Source: Topomyia yanbarensis
Taxonomy: Eukaryota > Arthropoda > Insecta > Diptera > Culicidae
DNA length: 64,000 nucleotides
NCBI RefSeq assembly: GCF_030247195.1
Contig: NC_080670.1
Coordinates: forward strand, 163,628,080-163,692,079
Direction: 5' to 3'
Below are positions 1-13,499 of the stretch, one piece after another. Position numbers and translations under genes: made by a program. The notes under the pieces were generated by a model. The model had not been told where the DNA came from. It did no database searches and saw only the letters and a program-made list of their open reading frames with translations. Within the stretch, counting starts at the first letter, position 1. Each line of letters starts with the position of its first letter.

Positions 1-3000
1 AATAAAAAATAATAACAATAGCATGAGAGGACTTTACAGCATTTTCTGAGAAATGCAACGAATTACATGAAACAGTAATATATCTGACATTAATCTATCT
101 CTTTCGATTCTTCGTTAGATCTGCTAATCTGCATAATTGTAACAAGGTGGGTAGTTCCTCAAAATGTGCTTAAAAGAGGTTTCAAAAGCGTCACGTAAGC
201 TACCACTGAATAGCTACTAAGAGAAGCTGTATAACACGTCGTTTACGTCCTCTACACTCCTACTTGAAATGCCCAATTTCGAAAACCCTGTGGCCAATGC
301 ATCTTTCTGTCGGAATTCTCCACATTCCACAAACATCGCATCATACGTACTGTTTACAGTTCGGTATATTTGGCAAGTCACACTTCAACCAAATCATTCG
401 AAGTGGACCGACGCTGATTCCGCATTGTACAGAGCTAATCACGTTCGAAGGAGAAAATCGATCGTAATCGGATAGATCCTGCACGGAACAAAGCGGCGCA
501 AAATTGATCAAATCAAGTTAGCTGAAACTCAAGACGGCCACAAATCGCGTGTTTTCACAATCAAGTGCCCAAACAGCTCCCGGGCATTTGTGCCGTTGGA
601 GTGGTAGGTAAAGGTACTTACGCGATGGTGCTAACATCAGCGGAATAACATGACCGTGCCGCGTTAAAACGATGCGAATCGCATCATTCGTCCTCTTTGA
701 TAAGGAACCCTAACAACACTTTTGCCGCTTTTCAACGATTGATTGGATATGTGTATGGATATAAATTTGCGGGACTTCGATTCGAATCGCTAGTTGGCGA
801 GAAATCGAAAGTGATTGATGTGATGGCTTATGAGCATCGACGATGCGGCACGCCTCACAGGCTCTCAGAAGGAAGCCGCATTTGTTTTCCCCCTTGTGAA
901 GTGTGTTATGAATGAATGACATGCATTGGCCCAAGGGGTGCGTCATCATTCGTCGTGGTGCATTCGGTGTGAAGAAGATCTGCTCTGTCCGAAAGCGCGA
1001 GTTTCTTTGCAGCTTGATATGATCATAGTAATAGTATACTGATTGGTGGTTCTATCATCGACGTTAAACTTTTTAGAATGGCGCACGTTGAAATGTAATT
1101 TTCGCCATTGTTATTAATTTTAAGCCATATATTTTTTAAGGCAGCTTTTTATTCCAAAATAACGAGCATACATTAGAACATAATCACGCACAGTTTCCCT
1201 TTCATCACAAAAAATTCCGTTTCGCCGTCAAACATGATTTATAGCTATGGGCCTTAAAAATTTGTTTTTGTACCGGAGGTCGTACCGGTTTTGGTGTGGA
1301 ATTGGCTTTGAATTGGACAAATCCGCATTTTGTCCGGCATTGCGGCATACTTGTGAAGAAGAGCGTGTGTGTTGCGTAACAACGCCACCAACGAGGAGCG
1401 GCACAATCGCTTCCAAGCAGGCATCATCGCATTGGTCGGTCGGTCAACCTGGGGCTACCTACTTGATGACTGGGAAGCGGTACACGGCCAGTTACGGCAT
1501 GCTTCTGCCGTACGGCTCGGGGAGGTATTTTTTCGGTGAAAATATAGCTGCTTGTCGACCGGATTTGGAACTGTTAACGATTTTTCTCTCTAAGGTTCGC
1601 AATTTGAGTCCTTTTTGCCGCACCAACTGACTGACTTCCAACATACACCCGTGCTTAGGTCAGTCGCGCCCGCCGATTGATGTGTAATTTGAAGATGTAG
1701 CCGTCTGTTGGCAGCTCTCCGGTTGTGGCTATTCCGAAAAGAAAATTGTAGACATGAAGTCAATTTGGTACAAAAACGCCACTTTAGCGGCTTTCGCCAA
1801 AGTGCTCAGTTTGATTATAGACGGAGAGCATGCCCGCGAGCAAGCTGTCGATCCGCGTAGATTTAATGAGAAGAGTGAGATTACGGATATGCTGTCAATA
1901 TTTTTGTGTTTATCGGTTATTTGCGTACACTGCAAGCAAAGTCATTAGATTTATTTTGGAAGATGTTACGAGCGTTATTGATGATTGCTGATATTTAACC
2001 ATTCGTTTTCATATGAAAAACCGACTTAATCCACCAAGCAGTGAGATAAGACATTTTTTACATAAATCACTGTTGATCCATCATTAGTTTGCAGAACTCA
2101 TGCGAAATAGGCACCAGCGAGATCAGCGTTGCCAAGTATTTTGAATCGAAATCTGGCACTTTAGATAAAAAAAAGTCTGGAAAAATCTGGTACAGGATAG
2201 CTTGCAATACAGCTACTTCTAAACAGAAATTTTTCATTTATTTGTTTGGTAGCTTCGTCGAATTTTATTGAGGTGGTTGTTGAATCCGAAAGACAGTTGT
2301 CTCCCCTGCGGAATCAAAAATTTTTGGCGGAAGTTAAGGTTACGATTTGTTTATATACCACTGAGAATGGTATGTAGAAAAGAAAACATTCCAAATAATA
2401 CTGCATTGACTCTTAAACTTAGGTAATTTTGAGTTTTGCTTTTTACTCATTCATTAGGGTCATCATTAAATAAGAAATACTTTTTCTGTAACTAATACTT
2501 GAATATAATTTATCTGCAGCCGAATTTAAAAAGTAATTCATAAATCAAATGTGGTTTAAATGAAACGAATTTAGCAACGAGGTTGTAAGTAATTGGACAA
2601 CTTCTAAGTTTGAATTTTTATATGGATTCGAATGAAAAAAAAAACAATCCACTAAAGATTTTCTGTTCTGTAAATAAAATTGGATGTCCTGGAAAAATGC
2701 TACGTAACGAAAAGTTTGTCGATACTAGTTTATTTCCTACCATATCAACAAATTTTAATAATTAGAGAAAAGATTCTCAGAGCCAAATTGATATTCAGAA
2801 ATGTTATCCTGAAGTAAAAGATAGATTTCAGAATATCTGGAAAAATCTGGAAAAATTAAAAAAAAACACTGCAAAATGTCTGGCTTAATATGGGTCTGTT
2901 CACCTGCGAAAAAGAGATTCCTTGATAAATCTGGGACATTAGTAGCGCTGGATATGATGAATACGGTTTCTAGTCCTGACGAATAAAATATCGAATAAAC

Positions 3001-3230
3001 TGAATAAATTACAGAAAATCAATAAAACTAATCAAATTAAAAAAGAAGCAAAAAAATGAAATAAAGTTATCAAATTCATAAAATGTGCAGAATAATTAAT
3101 ACAAATGAAACTAATAAAACAATTAAATCAAATAAGTCCAGCTCATTGAATGAAAAATTACAAAATTTCAAGGGACATTACAACAATTAGCATAAGCATA
3201 AGCATATGCTAATAAGAGTTGCTTAGCAGT
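1..3230. other. Intergenic sequence, no gene recognised
   Basis: I see no exon series, transposase or RT signature here. The longest open frame (1247-1630, plus, 127 codons) has no recognisable domain and no splice or polyadenylation context. A strongly A-rich stretch with few cytosines lies at about 2985-3135 and resembles the larger A-rich tract at 54.6-56.5 kb. Confidence 0.5.
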
Positions 3231-3231
3231 T

Positions 3232-3484
3232 GGAAGTTAAGAGATCGCCCGTAGGATGCTACTCCATAATTGACATTGGAACAACATGCTTGGGAATAAC
3301 ATGATGAGCCACATTGTACAATCTATATTGATCCCTGCACGCTGATTAATACCGACGCCGGCCACGTCCGAATGCAGATCTTCTGGGAAAGGAAGGAATG
3401 TTAGTCCGATACATATTGCTACTAGAGACCGAGGAATCCTCTGCATCTCCATATGTATCACGGGAAGGGGAGAGTTGTTAGTAA
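3232..3484 (-). repeat. Truncated tRNA-derived SINE, body without head
   Basis: This stretch aligns by eye with 20640-20930, the body of the complete SINE at 20637-21179. Shared landmarks are TGCTACTCC (3257), TGCTTGGGA (3287), the ATACCGACGCCGGCC block (3350), TTAGTCCGATAC (3400) and GTATCACGGGA (3456). The tRNA-like promoter head is missing, so this is a truncated relic that cannot be transcribed from its own pol III promoter. Confidence 0.65.
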
Positions 3485-4331
3485 GTGTACCAATAGCTGT
3501 TTAGTTTTTGGTTCTTTTTAAGGTCTGGGTAGCCGGCTACCGGGAGTATCCTATGTTTTCTAAACAAAAGTAATTTCACCTCCACACAGCCGACCGTGGG
3601 AGTATTGCCTAGAAAAGTTAATCTTATCTGCGTAATGGGCCGGATCACTATTTATTGCGACATTGTTTAGACTAATTTCGCTATTCCTTCTCTACGATAT
3701 ATTTTTGGGTTGCAAACTACCGAGTGATAACACGTTATACAAAGAGTTATGATAGCTCGAGATGTTATAAATCAACGAAAGTATTTCCTATTTTCCATAT
3801 TGGATTGTTTGTGAAATACACGTATACGAACGATTATATCGAACATTGAAGGGAAATACACAGGATCGTTAACCTGATGCGCGGGCTTGTTACCAAAAAC
3901 GGAATTTGAAATCAGTATCAGTAGTCCCATTAGAGCCGACCCCCGAACAACTATTCATTTTTACGGTATTGTCTTCTCGGCTAGATCCGTTTGCACCCTC
4001 TCATTCTGCCATTATCGGAAGAAGACCGACAGCATTCAGTCGTCGCTGGTCTAAGGACCAAATGTCATCAATAGACCTAGATTCGTGTGGAGGCATGAGA
4101 TAGAATTGAAAGCTAACCAATGAATATGACAGCAAAACACTTATTCTTCGTGCTGCCATAACTGAAGGTCTTTGCCAACATGTCATGTGTTTTCCCTAAG
4201 CACATTGAATGCTCTGTGAATCAGTTCCCTCGTGGGTAAAACAAACCCTAAACATACATAGAAATTAGTTTGCTCAGTCATCAACGAACACCCAAAATTT
4301 ACATGCGACAAAATATCTGGAATCCCGAATA

Positions 4332-4598
4332 CAGTCGTGATTCGCTGGTTGGACACTTTTTAACTGGACCGCTTTTTAGTTGGACCTCCGCTAGTTGGAC
4401 CATTGTCCAACTAAAAAGCATCTGAACGTGTCAAATTTACTTTGACAATCAATCTGACAATATTTAGAGATTTGAACAGATGCATTTACACTGCCAACAT
4501 CTCCTTTGGAGAGTTTTTGACATATGTCAGTCGGTCCAACTAGCGAATCAAATTCGTTAGTTGGACGAGGCTGTGGCCCAACCAGCGAATCGCGACTG
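4332..4598. mobile_element. Short TIR element (MITE), pogo/mariner-like, TA target site
   Basis: The ends form an inverted repeat beginning CAGTCGTGATTCGCTGGTTG on the left and the reverse complement of CAGTCGCGATTCGCTGGTTG on the right (one mismatch in 20). Both ends are flanked by TA. The 267 bp interior codes for nothing but repeats the motif GTTGGAC several times near both ends, as transposase-binding subterminal repeats often do. A CAGT terminus with TA duplication fits the pogo/Tigger branch of Tc1-mariner; this assignment is inference. Confidence 0.85.
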
Positions 4599-4599
4599 T

Positions 4600-7500
4600 A
4601 TAAAAGAAAGAATCGAAACCTCTACTCATTTGCAATAAAATAAGAAAGCAAAAAATAGTTGAATATCCAAGGCGGTTCATTTTCAAAGATAGAACCGCCG
4701 ATGAAATACCCAATAAAAATAGGTGACAATGGACGCGGACGAAATTACCTGAGCACCACCTATTTTTCGGGCGAAGAATTTTGGGGTGACACCTGGTAGT
4801 CGCTAGTCGCTGGTGAAACGCCAATTATTTGAATATGACAATTTGTCTTATTGCAGTATTTTTTTCACTTTTCGGATCGAATTTTTTTCTCTAAGGAACC
4901 ATTTTTCACTATTTTTAGAATGTACACTGTGTTTCTAGATGTTTTCTGTGCACTTTTATTGTCCTTGCATCGGAAATCGACGGCCCGTAATGAGAGGAAA
5001 AGATTTTTTTCATTTGCCGGAATTCGATTTTCACAAACTGTCACCACTCGCGTCAGTCGAAAATATACCGAAAAATGCTTTTATAAGCCACTTCATTTTT
5101 TGTATAATCGTTAAAATGCACCGTTATTCACAGTTTCGATAACCGGGAGGCAGTAAACTGTGCCGAAAATGATCAATTTTAAGCGACATTACAACAATTA
5201 ATAGAATAAGTAAAATTCAGTCTTATTAGCAAATTGGATTAAATGAGTAAAAGAAATGACTGAAAAAATTTAAAACTGTTATACGACGCCATTCTATTTG
5301 GTGCTGATTTTAAAACACGTTTAGAACTGTGTTTGAAATACTTGCAAAGTTTTCAGCACAGACACTTCGACCCGATAGACTGGGGAAAAATAAATTTGAA
5401 TGCAGTAACGCTGAAGGCATGGCGAGACATGAATTTTAAATTGAATAGAACATCCGCTAAAACTGTTGCTGGGGACAGCAAGTTCTAGTTTTAAAATGTT
5501 GAGTTTTATATTATGGAACTGTCAAAATTATGAATCTAGAATTGAAACACTCCTGAATATGCTCTGAACATCACAATCCTGTGAAACAAATATTTTCCCC
5601 AACATACACAAAAACACATAAAATGAGTTCCTGAGTATTATCGGGTAACAATCCAGCTTGTGGTGAGGCACAAGCATCTTTACTTGGAACCAACGATTAC
5701 AAACTATAACAAGTAACGGCGCGAGATACAGTTTTGAATTTTTTGTTATGTTTTTCTGACCGGGATAAATACGATTTCTTTTAAAAATGATATTGCCTGT
5801 ATTGAACAGAGGAAAGAGATGGGTTAACGGAAGAGAAAGTAAACAAAGAGAGGCTCTCATTTGCACCTTGGCCTGTTCGTCTAGAAATGCTTTCAATGCT
5901 TTGATTTAAAACAACTCATCTCTTTATCTTAATTCAAATATTGGTATTGCAAGAACCGCATTTTTCACAATTAGAATTCATAAATATTTAAATCACAATG
6001 TCCCATGCAGTGAAAAATTGACAATTTCATAAATTAAGATAAACGTTGAGCCGAAGTACATCGCATTTTTAGTTAGTTAAACTAGCGTGATTTCTTGTAA
6101 ACGGTCAATCACATTTTTACAGTTAAACTTTGAGCGGAAATAGTAAACGAACAGTTACTGCAAGCGCATATGTTTAATAAAATGAATATTTGTTTGTTTT
6201 ATCTATCACTGTGATCTGTAATCAAAGAGTAACGAGTCGTCTGAAAACTTTACTAAAACTCTTCCTGGCCAGGGCACGAACATATGACGACTAGCATAGG
6301 CGATCGGCAGTTTACATCGTAAATGACGTAAGTCATATAAACGAGCCGCTTATTCAGTACAGCATTTCGACGACAGTTTTCATCATGCAAGACAAACCAA
6401 TTGGTTTAGTGAAAAATTTACCGAAAAAAAACATACATATTTCCAAATTTATGATTTCTATTCGTTTTTTAAAGACCATTCATTATTGGAATGTCTCGTT
6501 TGAAAAGAAGCAAGCTAAGGAATCTGTACGTGTCGCACAGTTGTGAAGGCATGCAGCGTGTGCTGATCTCACTGAGCGAAGATGCCGCGGCGCGTGAGTT
6601 TATTTTGATTGGAAGATTTTTTTGTGTATGCAGTGTGCGCTGAATTGGATGGCTTTTGTGATGGACCAGGTTTTAGGCCGCAATCGCACTTCAACTGTGG
6701 CTCTCGTCAAAAGCGCCCCGATTAGGTCGAAGTGTTGTTCACGATTTTGTTTTTGCCTCTCCGTGCGCCATTCTTGGCACCACACCTAGGCCAACAACAT
6801 AAACCCCCGTTTTGGATGACGATGGTAAAAACATGCACCATGTTATGCAACCGATTGTACGGTACGGCAAATTAAAAGATGCCTAATGAAGTTATTATTT
6901 GCACCGGCGGCCGCCGACGGTAAACCTTGGTGCTACGAGCGTGAGATGGATGGCGATGCTGATGAAGATGACCATCCAGATGGCATCAGATTTTCTCCGA
7001 CGAGCTGTTGTCAAGATGCATATCTTTATGCTATACGAATCAACTGAGCTACGTTGGGTGTTTCTTCTAGCTAATATACAGAGCCTCCGGCTATTCAAAA
7101 ATAAAGGTTTAAGGTTCAACTGGATGTCATTTATTCGTATGCAATTTACTGGACTGGCATAATGCTAAATTTTCCGTTCGATTACACGTACTAAGTAATA
7201 GCAGAAGGTGCGATACTAACGGGTAAAGGTGGTAGTTGATAGTCACTAAAGTGACCGAACCATTACTTACCGTAATGCTTTTACGCACTCTGTTGATTTA
7301 CGGCTTTTTGGACCTCAGCAGGGTACCATTTCGACTGAAATGGCACACTTTTTGCATGCTCGAGCGCGTCGGTAGTTTATGAACAAAAGTGGAGGTTAGT
7401 CGAAATCGTGACATCTAATCGTCTTTCTCTGTGAACAAACCGCCCTCTGGTAAGAGGTAGTAAACAGAACACTTAATCAGATTTACAAGCATTCGACGTT

Positions 7501-7655
7501 GGCTGTTGGTAGCTGTAACCATCACATTCCGGGTTGGTTCATCACCAAGGGCACCCCGCACAACACGAAAAACAGAAGGAACTTATGTCACATCGTAAAT
7601 GGTCACACGAAGGTGCTGCAAACCACACGCGAAATTCATGTCCTCAGTATTATAT
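4600..7655. other. Unassigned sequence
   Basis: There is no supportable gene. Open frames of 60-122 codons (for example 5528-5896, minus) lack domains. A 16-base word, GACATTACAACAATTA, occurs at 5185 and also at 3174, hinting at an old dispersed repeat, but I cannot define its limits. Confidence 0.4.
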
Positions 7656-7817
7656 TTTTTTGAATGTAGAGGTTTTAACCTTTGTGTCATTCGCCTCTTT
7701 TCGGGTTAGAGAAATCTCTTTTGGAATAATCTCTAACCCTATGTACGGGGTAGGGAATCGAACCCAGGTGAGCTGCGTACAAGGCAATCGATTTACCAAT
7801 TACGCTATGCCCGTTCC
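7656..7817 (-). mobile_element. tRNA-derived SINE, Feilai-like, with 11 bp duplication
   Basis: Read on the minus strand, the element starts with a tRNA-like head: an A-box-like segment (GCGTAATTGGT) and a B box GGTTCGATTCC near 7752. A short body follows with an inverted repeat around GGGTTAGAGA / TCTCTAACCC. The tail runs into a poly-A stretch (T-rich on plus, 7655-7661). The flanks repeat CAGTATTATAT at 7645-7655 and 7818-7828, a target-site duplication. It is clearly the same family as 41996-42162. The match to Feilai is from memory of tRNA-type mosquito SINEs, not a search. Confidence 0.85.
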
Positions 7818-7859
7818 CAGTATTATATTATAATTACGATTCATCACTCGAAATAGCTG

Positions 7860-8170
7860 TAATAATGGTGTGATTTTTTTTTTATTCAGTTCGTTTATTT
7901 GATAGGCACAAATGCGTTAGCGTGGCGGTGCCAAATTCTTTTGTTTTTTACATTTTAAATACTTAAAACTAGGAGGTTACAATGTTCAGATATTTTTTTA
8001 TATTGAGAGGAAGAATTTTACAGCTATCTTAAGACTAGAAATACAGTTCTATATACAAGAGGGGCAAACGATTTTGTTATGAAAAATTTTAAAACAAGGA
8101 ATTCAGCTTGATATTCAAAAGGGGAGGAATACTTTTTTACGAAACATTTTACAGCTATCTTGAAACTAAA
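7860..8170. repeat. Dispersed repeat flanking the A-tract satellite
   Basis: The words ACAGCTATCTTAA and AAACTA occur at 8020 and 8153, and again at 13140. The block starting ATTCAGTTCGTTTATTTGA (7886) resembles the sequence at 50710-50760, the 3' tail of a non-LTR element, so part of this may be an old retroelement 3' end. It does not code. Confidence 0.35.
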
Positions 8171-8174
8171 TCAC

Positions 8175-8580
8175 CGGATTCTGTTTTTGCACGCACTTTT
8201 TTTGCACGGATTTTTTTTGCACGACTTTTTTTGCACGGTTTTGCCAAATAACACGATTTTTATGTATAAAATACCTATTTCGATATACCAGTTTAATGAT
8301 TTGATCATCCCGTGAAAAAAAAACCGTGCAAAAAAAGCCGTGTTATTTCGAGAAACCGTGCAAAAAAAATCCGTGTTATTTCGAGAAACCGTGCAAAAAA
8401 AAAATCCGTGTTATTTTGAGAAACCGTGCAAAAAAATCCGTTGTATTTCGAGAAACCGTGCAAAAAAAATCCGTGTTATTTCGAGAAACCGTGCAAAAAA
8501 ATCCGTGTTATTTCGAGAAACCGTGCAAAAAAAAAATCCGTGTTATTTCGAAAACCGTGCAAAAAAAAATATTTTTAATA
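8175..8580. repeat. A-tract minisatellite with an inverted arm
   Basis: Eight tandem units of about 30-37 bp run from 8314 to 8575. Each has the form GAAACCGTGC, then 7-10 A, then TCCGTGTTATTTC. Unit length varies almost only in the A-run. Upstream, 8185-8250 carries the same words in inverted orientation (TTTTTTTGCACGG), so the whole can fold into a hairpin. Because units are near multiples of three, long artificial open frames appear at 8326-8732; these are not genes. A related block lies at 12860-12975. Confidence 0.85.
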
Positions 8581-8589
8581 GGCATTTAG

Positions 8590-10323
8590 TAACAGCAGCT
8601 GAAAATAAATGGCATTGGATATTTGCAATGCAAATGGGGATGATCCGCCAATGTGTAAAAATCGCGTATTTTTCAATTTTAGGAAATGAGTTGTTATTCA
8701 AAATTCAAGTTATGGTAGTTGAAAATCAATAATGTTGGGCAATGGTTTTTATAGGATTGTATGCTTTTTAGATATCATCAAATAATATTCCGGTTCATAT
8801 ATCACATCGCATTGGCAATGGAGCAATTGGTATATGGCCAAGTTCCCCCGGGTAGTGCCACTACACAAAGTATATTAATTTTGCTTGTTCAGTTTGATAA
8901 GCTAGAAACTGATAGCGGAGATTTTAATATGCAGGGATACGCAATACGTATTGTTTGGTCTGAGTAGATAACGACTGATGTTTCTTTTTATCAACCAATT
9001 AGTGATCTCTGATTAAATAGAGCTTTCAAAGATTTAGGAACAGGAACAAGTCTATTTTTTTACTGAGATGGGACAAGTTGGAGTTGCTGGACCTGTGGCC
9101 TTCGTCTGGTATGATCCATTCTCGTTGGTACGGATGTGTTCATGACTGGTTTGTAGATGAGTGGTCCTACTTAAAAGCGAATTGATCACTTCGCTTGGGT
9201 GGAGATATATGTGACTTCTGCTAGCTATCGAGCTTGGATATGTTAGCTGGTTCCAAGAAGATGTGCAGGACTGGCACCTACGAGAATGTTGATTGTTTCA
9301 CTCGAGCTTTGGTTCTTGGAAATAACAAATCGCTTCCTCGGTGTGATATGCACGAGTTGAATGCTCAGGGGTTGAAATATGTTTGGAGGATTGGTGGTCT
9401 CCGAGAGCAGATGCGAATAACTCTGAAGTATCCAATAAAGGGAGATTGTATCTGTGGAACTGAAAAATATTGTCACTACTCTAGCATATTTTCCTAATGT
9501 ATTGTACATCATAACAACTACCAATATCGATTATATAGAACAGAGATTTTCAAATTCTGTTATAAGATCGAGAAGAAATATAGCACAGTTGTAGTGAATA
9601 AAGTATTTACGAATAAGGGCTAATACTGCTGGTATCTTTTATCATATTCATTAATAGTCGATTGATCCGCTTCAGACCTAGGAGACGAAAGAAAAGAAAA
9701 GGAACAAAGGCGGTTCTAATTCTAAACTGGTTTAGTATAGATATAGACGACTCAAACACACTGGCAGGAGAATATTTTTTAGAAGTAGACAAATTAGAGG
9801 ACATCACACTTTTTGAGACACACATGCACAAAACTTTATCGTCCTCCTGAAGATCGGTGTTTAATTGGCAGATAGTCGCAATTTCGTACGATTTTGCAAA
9901 GTTTGCCTCGCGGGACGGACCGATATCCACCAAGGCATAGGTTGCAGTCGTTAAAAAAAACTAGATTCGCTAAGTGAAAAATAGAGAATTTTTCAACTTT
10001 TCGGGAAAGAATTTTTAATTAAACATTGCAAAATGGCAAATGTCATCATTGTTGCAAAATGGCAAATGCTGCCTCTTTTCAGGAAAGAGTATTTAATTAA
10101 GTAAAAGTCAATCAATAGGCCGTTGAAAATTGACATTTTCTGACATTTCAATTGCGCAAGAGTCATCAAAAGAGTCAGCATCAAAATTATTTTTTTACTT
10201 TTCATGAAAATTCTTTTAATGAGAAAATAACCATTTTCATGAAAAAATCGCAAAAAAATACAATTTTGATATTGTTGTCCCAGAATCGAACAATGTTTCT
10301 TACCAAACTGTATATGACTGCAC
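8590..10323. other. Unassigned sequence
   Basis: No domain, splice pattern or repeat boundary could be supported. The longest frame is 108 codons (9607-9933, minus) with no recognisable motif. Confidence 0.4.
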
Positions 10324-10331
10324 ACTGTTCG

Positions 10332-12420
10332 CAGGCCCGTAGCCAGGATTTTGTTTCGGGAGGGGCTTGAAAATTATTGCATAAATGTATAAATTCTGAT
10401 GACTTGAGATAGTCATAGTAAACTGAATGTAATTATGAAATGTTCTTAGTGAAAACAATTTCATAACTAAGACAATAGACACTAAAAAACCCTAAAAATA
10501 TGTTGTCTGTTACACGAAAAGCTATAGTGCATCGACGAATTAAATTTGATTATTATTAGTTTATAAGTTAGAAATTTCTCTCAAGATTCTTCAATATTTC
10601 TTCAAGAGATCAAAGTATTTAGGGCTGATTGAAAATGCTACGCATTCTAGACTACACGTTTACAAGGTGTAGAAGACGCTAAATCGGAATGAGTACAAAA
10701 ATATCCAAAAACCCGCCTAACGAAACTTTACACGCATTTGCTAAACAGGAGAACGAAACCAACGTCAAGGTTGTCTCCATGGATAGGAATATATCAGTGT
10801 GAAATCCAAGTTTATCGTTGCAAAGAATGTCCGAACAAAGTGAACTTCAACTCCTATTTTCATGATCAGGCTACTATTACTAGTTCTGTGACTTCATCCG
10901 AAGTATACGTTAACTCAACTTTATGAAATTTTCTGTTTAAATGATACTGATCATGTCGTAATTATAACAATCCTGAGAAAAACACATGTTTTTTCATTTG
11001 ACTCACGTGGGGAATGGGTTAAACACTATCTTCGACAATATTATCAGGCTATCTATTTATTTATTTAAGTAGATTCTTTTTAGATACTTTTATATCATCG
11101 GACTTTCGAATTAAAAATATCGTAGACTGATTTTCCTAAATCCCTGAAACTATAGTAAAAGTCAAAATGTAAAGTGAGTGCAAAAAACTACTGATTCCAC
11201 TACAATGCAAGAATAAGATCATTAGCTCATTGACGTTCAGAATTTTGGAAAACCGTTGGAACTTGAGAAGGTTACCTAGATTAAGTAAATATTATATTTG
11301 AACATTTGAAGGTATTATTTCGGATTTCATGGGTTTTTGGGCAATGTAAAATATATATTTCAATGATTTAAACTACTAATGAAAACTACCCAGAATTTAA
11401 TCTACTGAGCGAAACTGCTCAGAACTTGATCACTAATCGAAAGAAAATTACTTAGCACTGATTAGTGAATGCTTCTAATTTACGTAAAATTAGGTAAATA
11501 TATCATTGACACCACCAAAATAACTAGAAACTAGAAACACAGGTGAGCTTAATAATTTCAGCATCACTTGCTTCCGACACATGGAAGAGAACACATCGCA
11601 CTTACATCTAATTTTCAAAAGAGGCTTTCTTTTAGAGTTGTCTGTTTTCAAATCACAGCAAATTATCCGTTTCCTGTGAAACTTTTGCAAAACTTTATGT
11701 CAATTAGTCAATTTTGCCTTTATGTTTGCGAATATCTGATTTCTTCCTTGCTTCTCGCTCTCAATAATTATCCTTCCGAATGGATTGCATTTCTCCCAAA
11801 TGTGACATTAATCTGCGAGTAAGCGGTATCCGATCTTGTAGCGGAACATTGATGTTCTCATCTTCCATATATAGGAGGATCTTAATTATAGCATTGTCAC
11901 ACTCAACCATGTGTTTTAAGTTGTTCGAAATGAATGGTTTCGTCTGGGCTAATTTGTTGAGCGCTAAATGCCTGACATGGTAGAACTCGCTTCCGAAAGT
12001 CCAACCTCCATTTACACCTTCAGGAAATGTTCCACATTATGAATACTCGGTCCTAAGCGAATCATCAATAATTTTATAATCACCGTATTTAGCTGGAGCA
12101 CCACTTCTTGCTTCTCGACAGATTACTACAGCAACAATTATAGTAACAGTTTCTTTTATTCTTTAGGCAAGACACACAATATAAAAGTTACTATTTTTGT
12201 CGTTCGCGTCGCACTGGCTCGAGCAAAAGCATAAAGTGACTGAATTTCATGACCATTGCCTTTGGTGGTTAGAAATAGCCTTCTTCAACATTTTCTTTGA
12301 GATTTGTTCAAACCAAATGAGCAACAAATTTTGTTAAAAGTCGCCGGTTTTTTAAATTCATTTTTGAAAAATTTCGGGAGGGGCTTTAGCCCCCTAGCCC
12401 CCCCTCTGGCTACGTGCCTG
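10332..12420. mobile_element. hAT-like non-autonomous element, 8 bp duplication
   Basis: The left end CAGGCCCGTAGCCAGGA and the right end, read inverted, CAGGCACGTAGCCAGAG form terminal inverted repeats. The exact 8-base flank ACTGTTCG is present at 10324-10331 and 12421-12428, the duplication length of hAT elements. Just inside both ends is the same G-rich word (CGGGAGGGGCTT on the left; AAGCCCCTCCCG in inverted position on the right). The 2.1 kb interior shows no intact transposase, so it is a non-autonomous or decayed copy. Confidence 0.88.
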
Positions 12421-12854
12421 ACTGTTCGAAAGGTCTAGTTTTCTTCGTTCAAAAAATGTTACAAAACCGAAAATCGGCTGAAGATGACAACGTAGCTAAT
12501 TTTGTTGTGGCAAAGGTCCCAAAAAATGTTTTTTTGCTTCAAATTTTCATGTGTACATTACTTTGTATCGCAGTTGTTATACTAGTTCATTTTAAAAATT
12601 TTAAAATCACTGTAGCACAGTGTAATCTACAAAAAGTTAACATACTCTAAATAGTTGAAACATTTTACCATTTTAACTATTGCTTTTCAAAGGACAATAA
12701 CTTCTTTTAACGAAAAAAAACCTTACATTTTTCAAAAAAAATCCTCGAAAAATTAAAAAACTTCTACTGGGCACATTGACAGCCCCCTTGTGCATTTAAA
12801 ATGTCCAACAGTATTCATTGTTAAATACCATAAGAAAATATCTGTTAATTAAAA

Positions 12855-12985
12855 AAAAATCAGATTCTTTTTACACGGTTTCTCAAAATAGCACGGATTT
12901 TTTTTACACGGTTTCTCGTAATAACACGGATTTTTTTTTACACGGTTTTTTTTGCACGGAACGCATCCCCCGTGCAAAAAAAGAA
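12855..12985. repeat. Second block of the A-tract minisatellite, inverted
   Basis: Three to four units of the 8.3 kb satellite appear in reverse complement (CACGGATTTTTTT, ACACGGTTTCTC) at 12868-12975. They are followed by two direct copies of GGGGGAACAAATATTTATGAAAAA at 13011-13059, and by the ACAGCTATCTTAAAACTA word at 13139 that also flanks the first block. Confidence 0.7.
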
Positions 12986-13499
12986 TTTGGTGTATACAGT
13001 TTGTATAAAAGGGGGAACAAATATTTATGAAAAAAGGGGGAACAAATATTTATGAAAAATTTCGCAGATATCTTAATTCTAGGGATACAATTCTATTTAC
13101 AAGATGGGGGAGAATGGTTTCAATGAAGAATAAAATTAACAGCTATCTTAAAACTAAGAATACAGAATACAAATTTGATTTTTTTGAAGGAGACTTATGC
13201 TTTAATAATGGTTTGATGAAATGAGCCGCTCATCCTGAACCATCGCATCCTATTCTACAGAGTACATCATAAGATTTTTATACCGAAGACCGTGTGAGTA
13301 TATGCATAGATATATATTTGATCGATGTTGGGTTGATGTATCAATAGTTGTATACTTGAGGTAAACTCAGAGCCGTAGCATTTCTGGTTTGCTGGAGGGG
13401 AGGAGGGGTTCAATTTATTTTGATTAATGTTTACGTATATTTAAACTATTTATGTTGTTCCACGCTTTTCTAAGCACTCGTTAAGAAAAAGGAGAATCT

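Noticed and set aside
1247..1630. 127-codon plus-strand open frame
   Set aside because: No domain, no homologous pattern I know, and an opposite-strand frame overlaps it; chance length for this composition.
7735..7815. tRNA gene on minus strand
   Set aside because: Part of a SINE with flanking duplication; acceptor stem does not pair.
8326..8732. Two overlapping repeat-peptide frames
   Set aside because: They are produced by the near-triplet period of the A-tract satellite.
9607..9933. 108-codon minus frame
   Set aside because: No domain, splice or polyadenylation context; no support beyond length.
13011..13059. CRISPR-like direct repeat pair
   Set aside because: Only two adjacent copies with no spacers in a eukaryotic repeat region.
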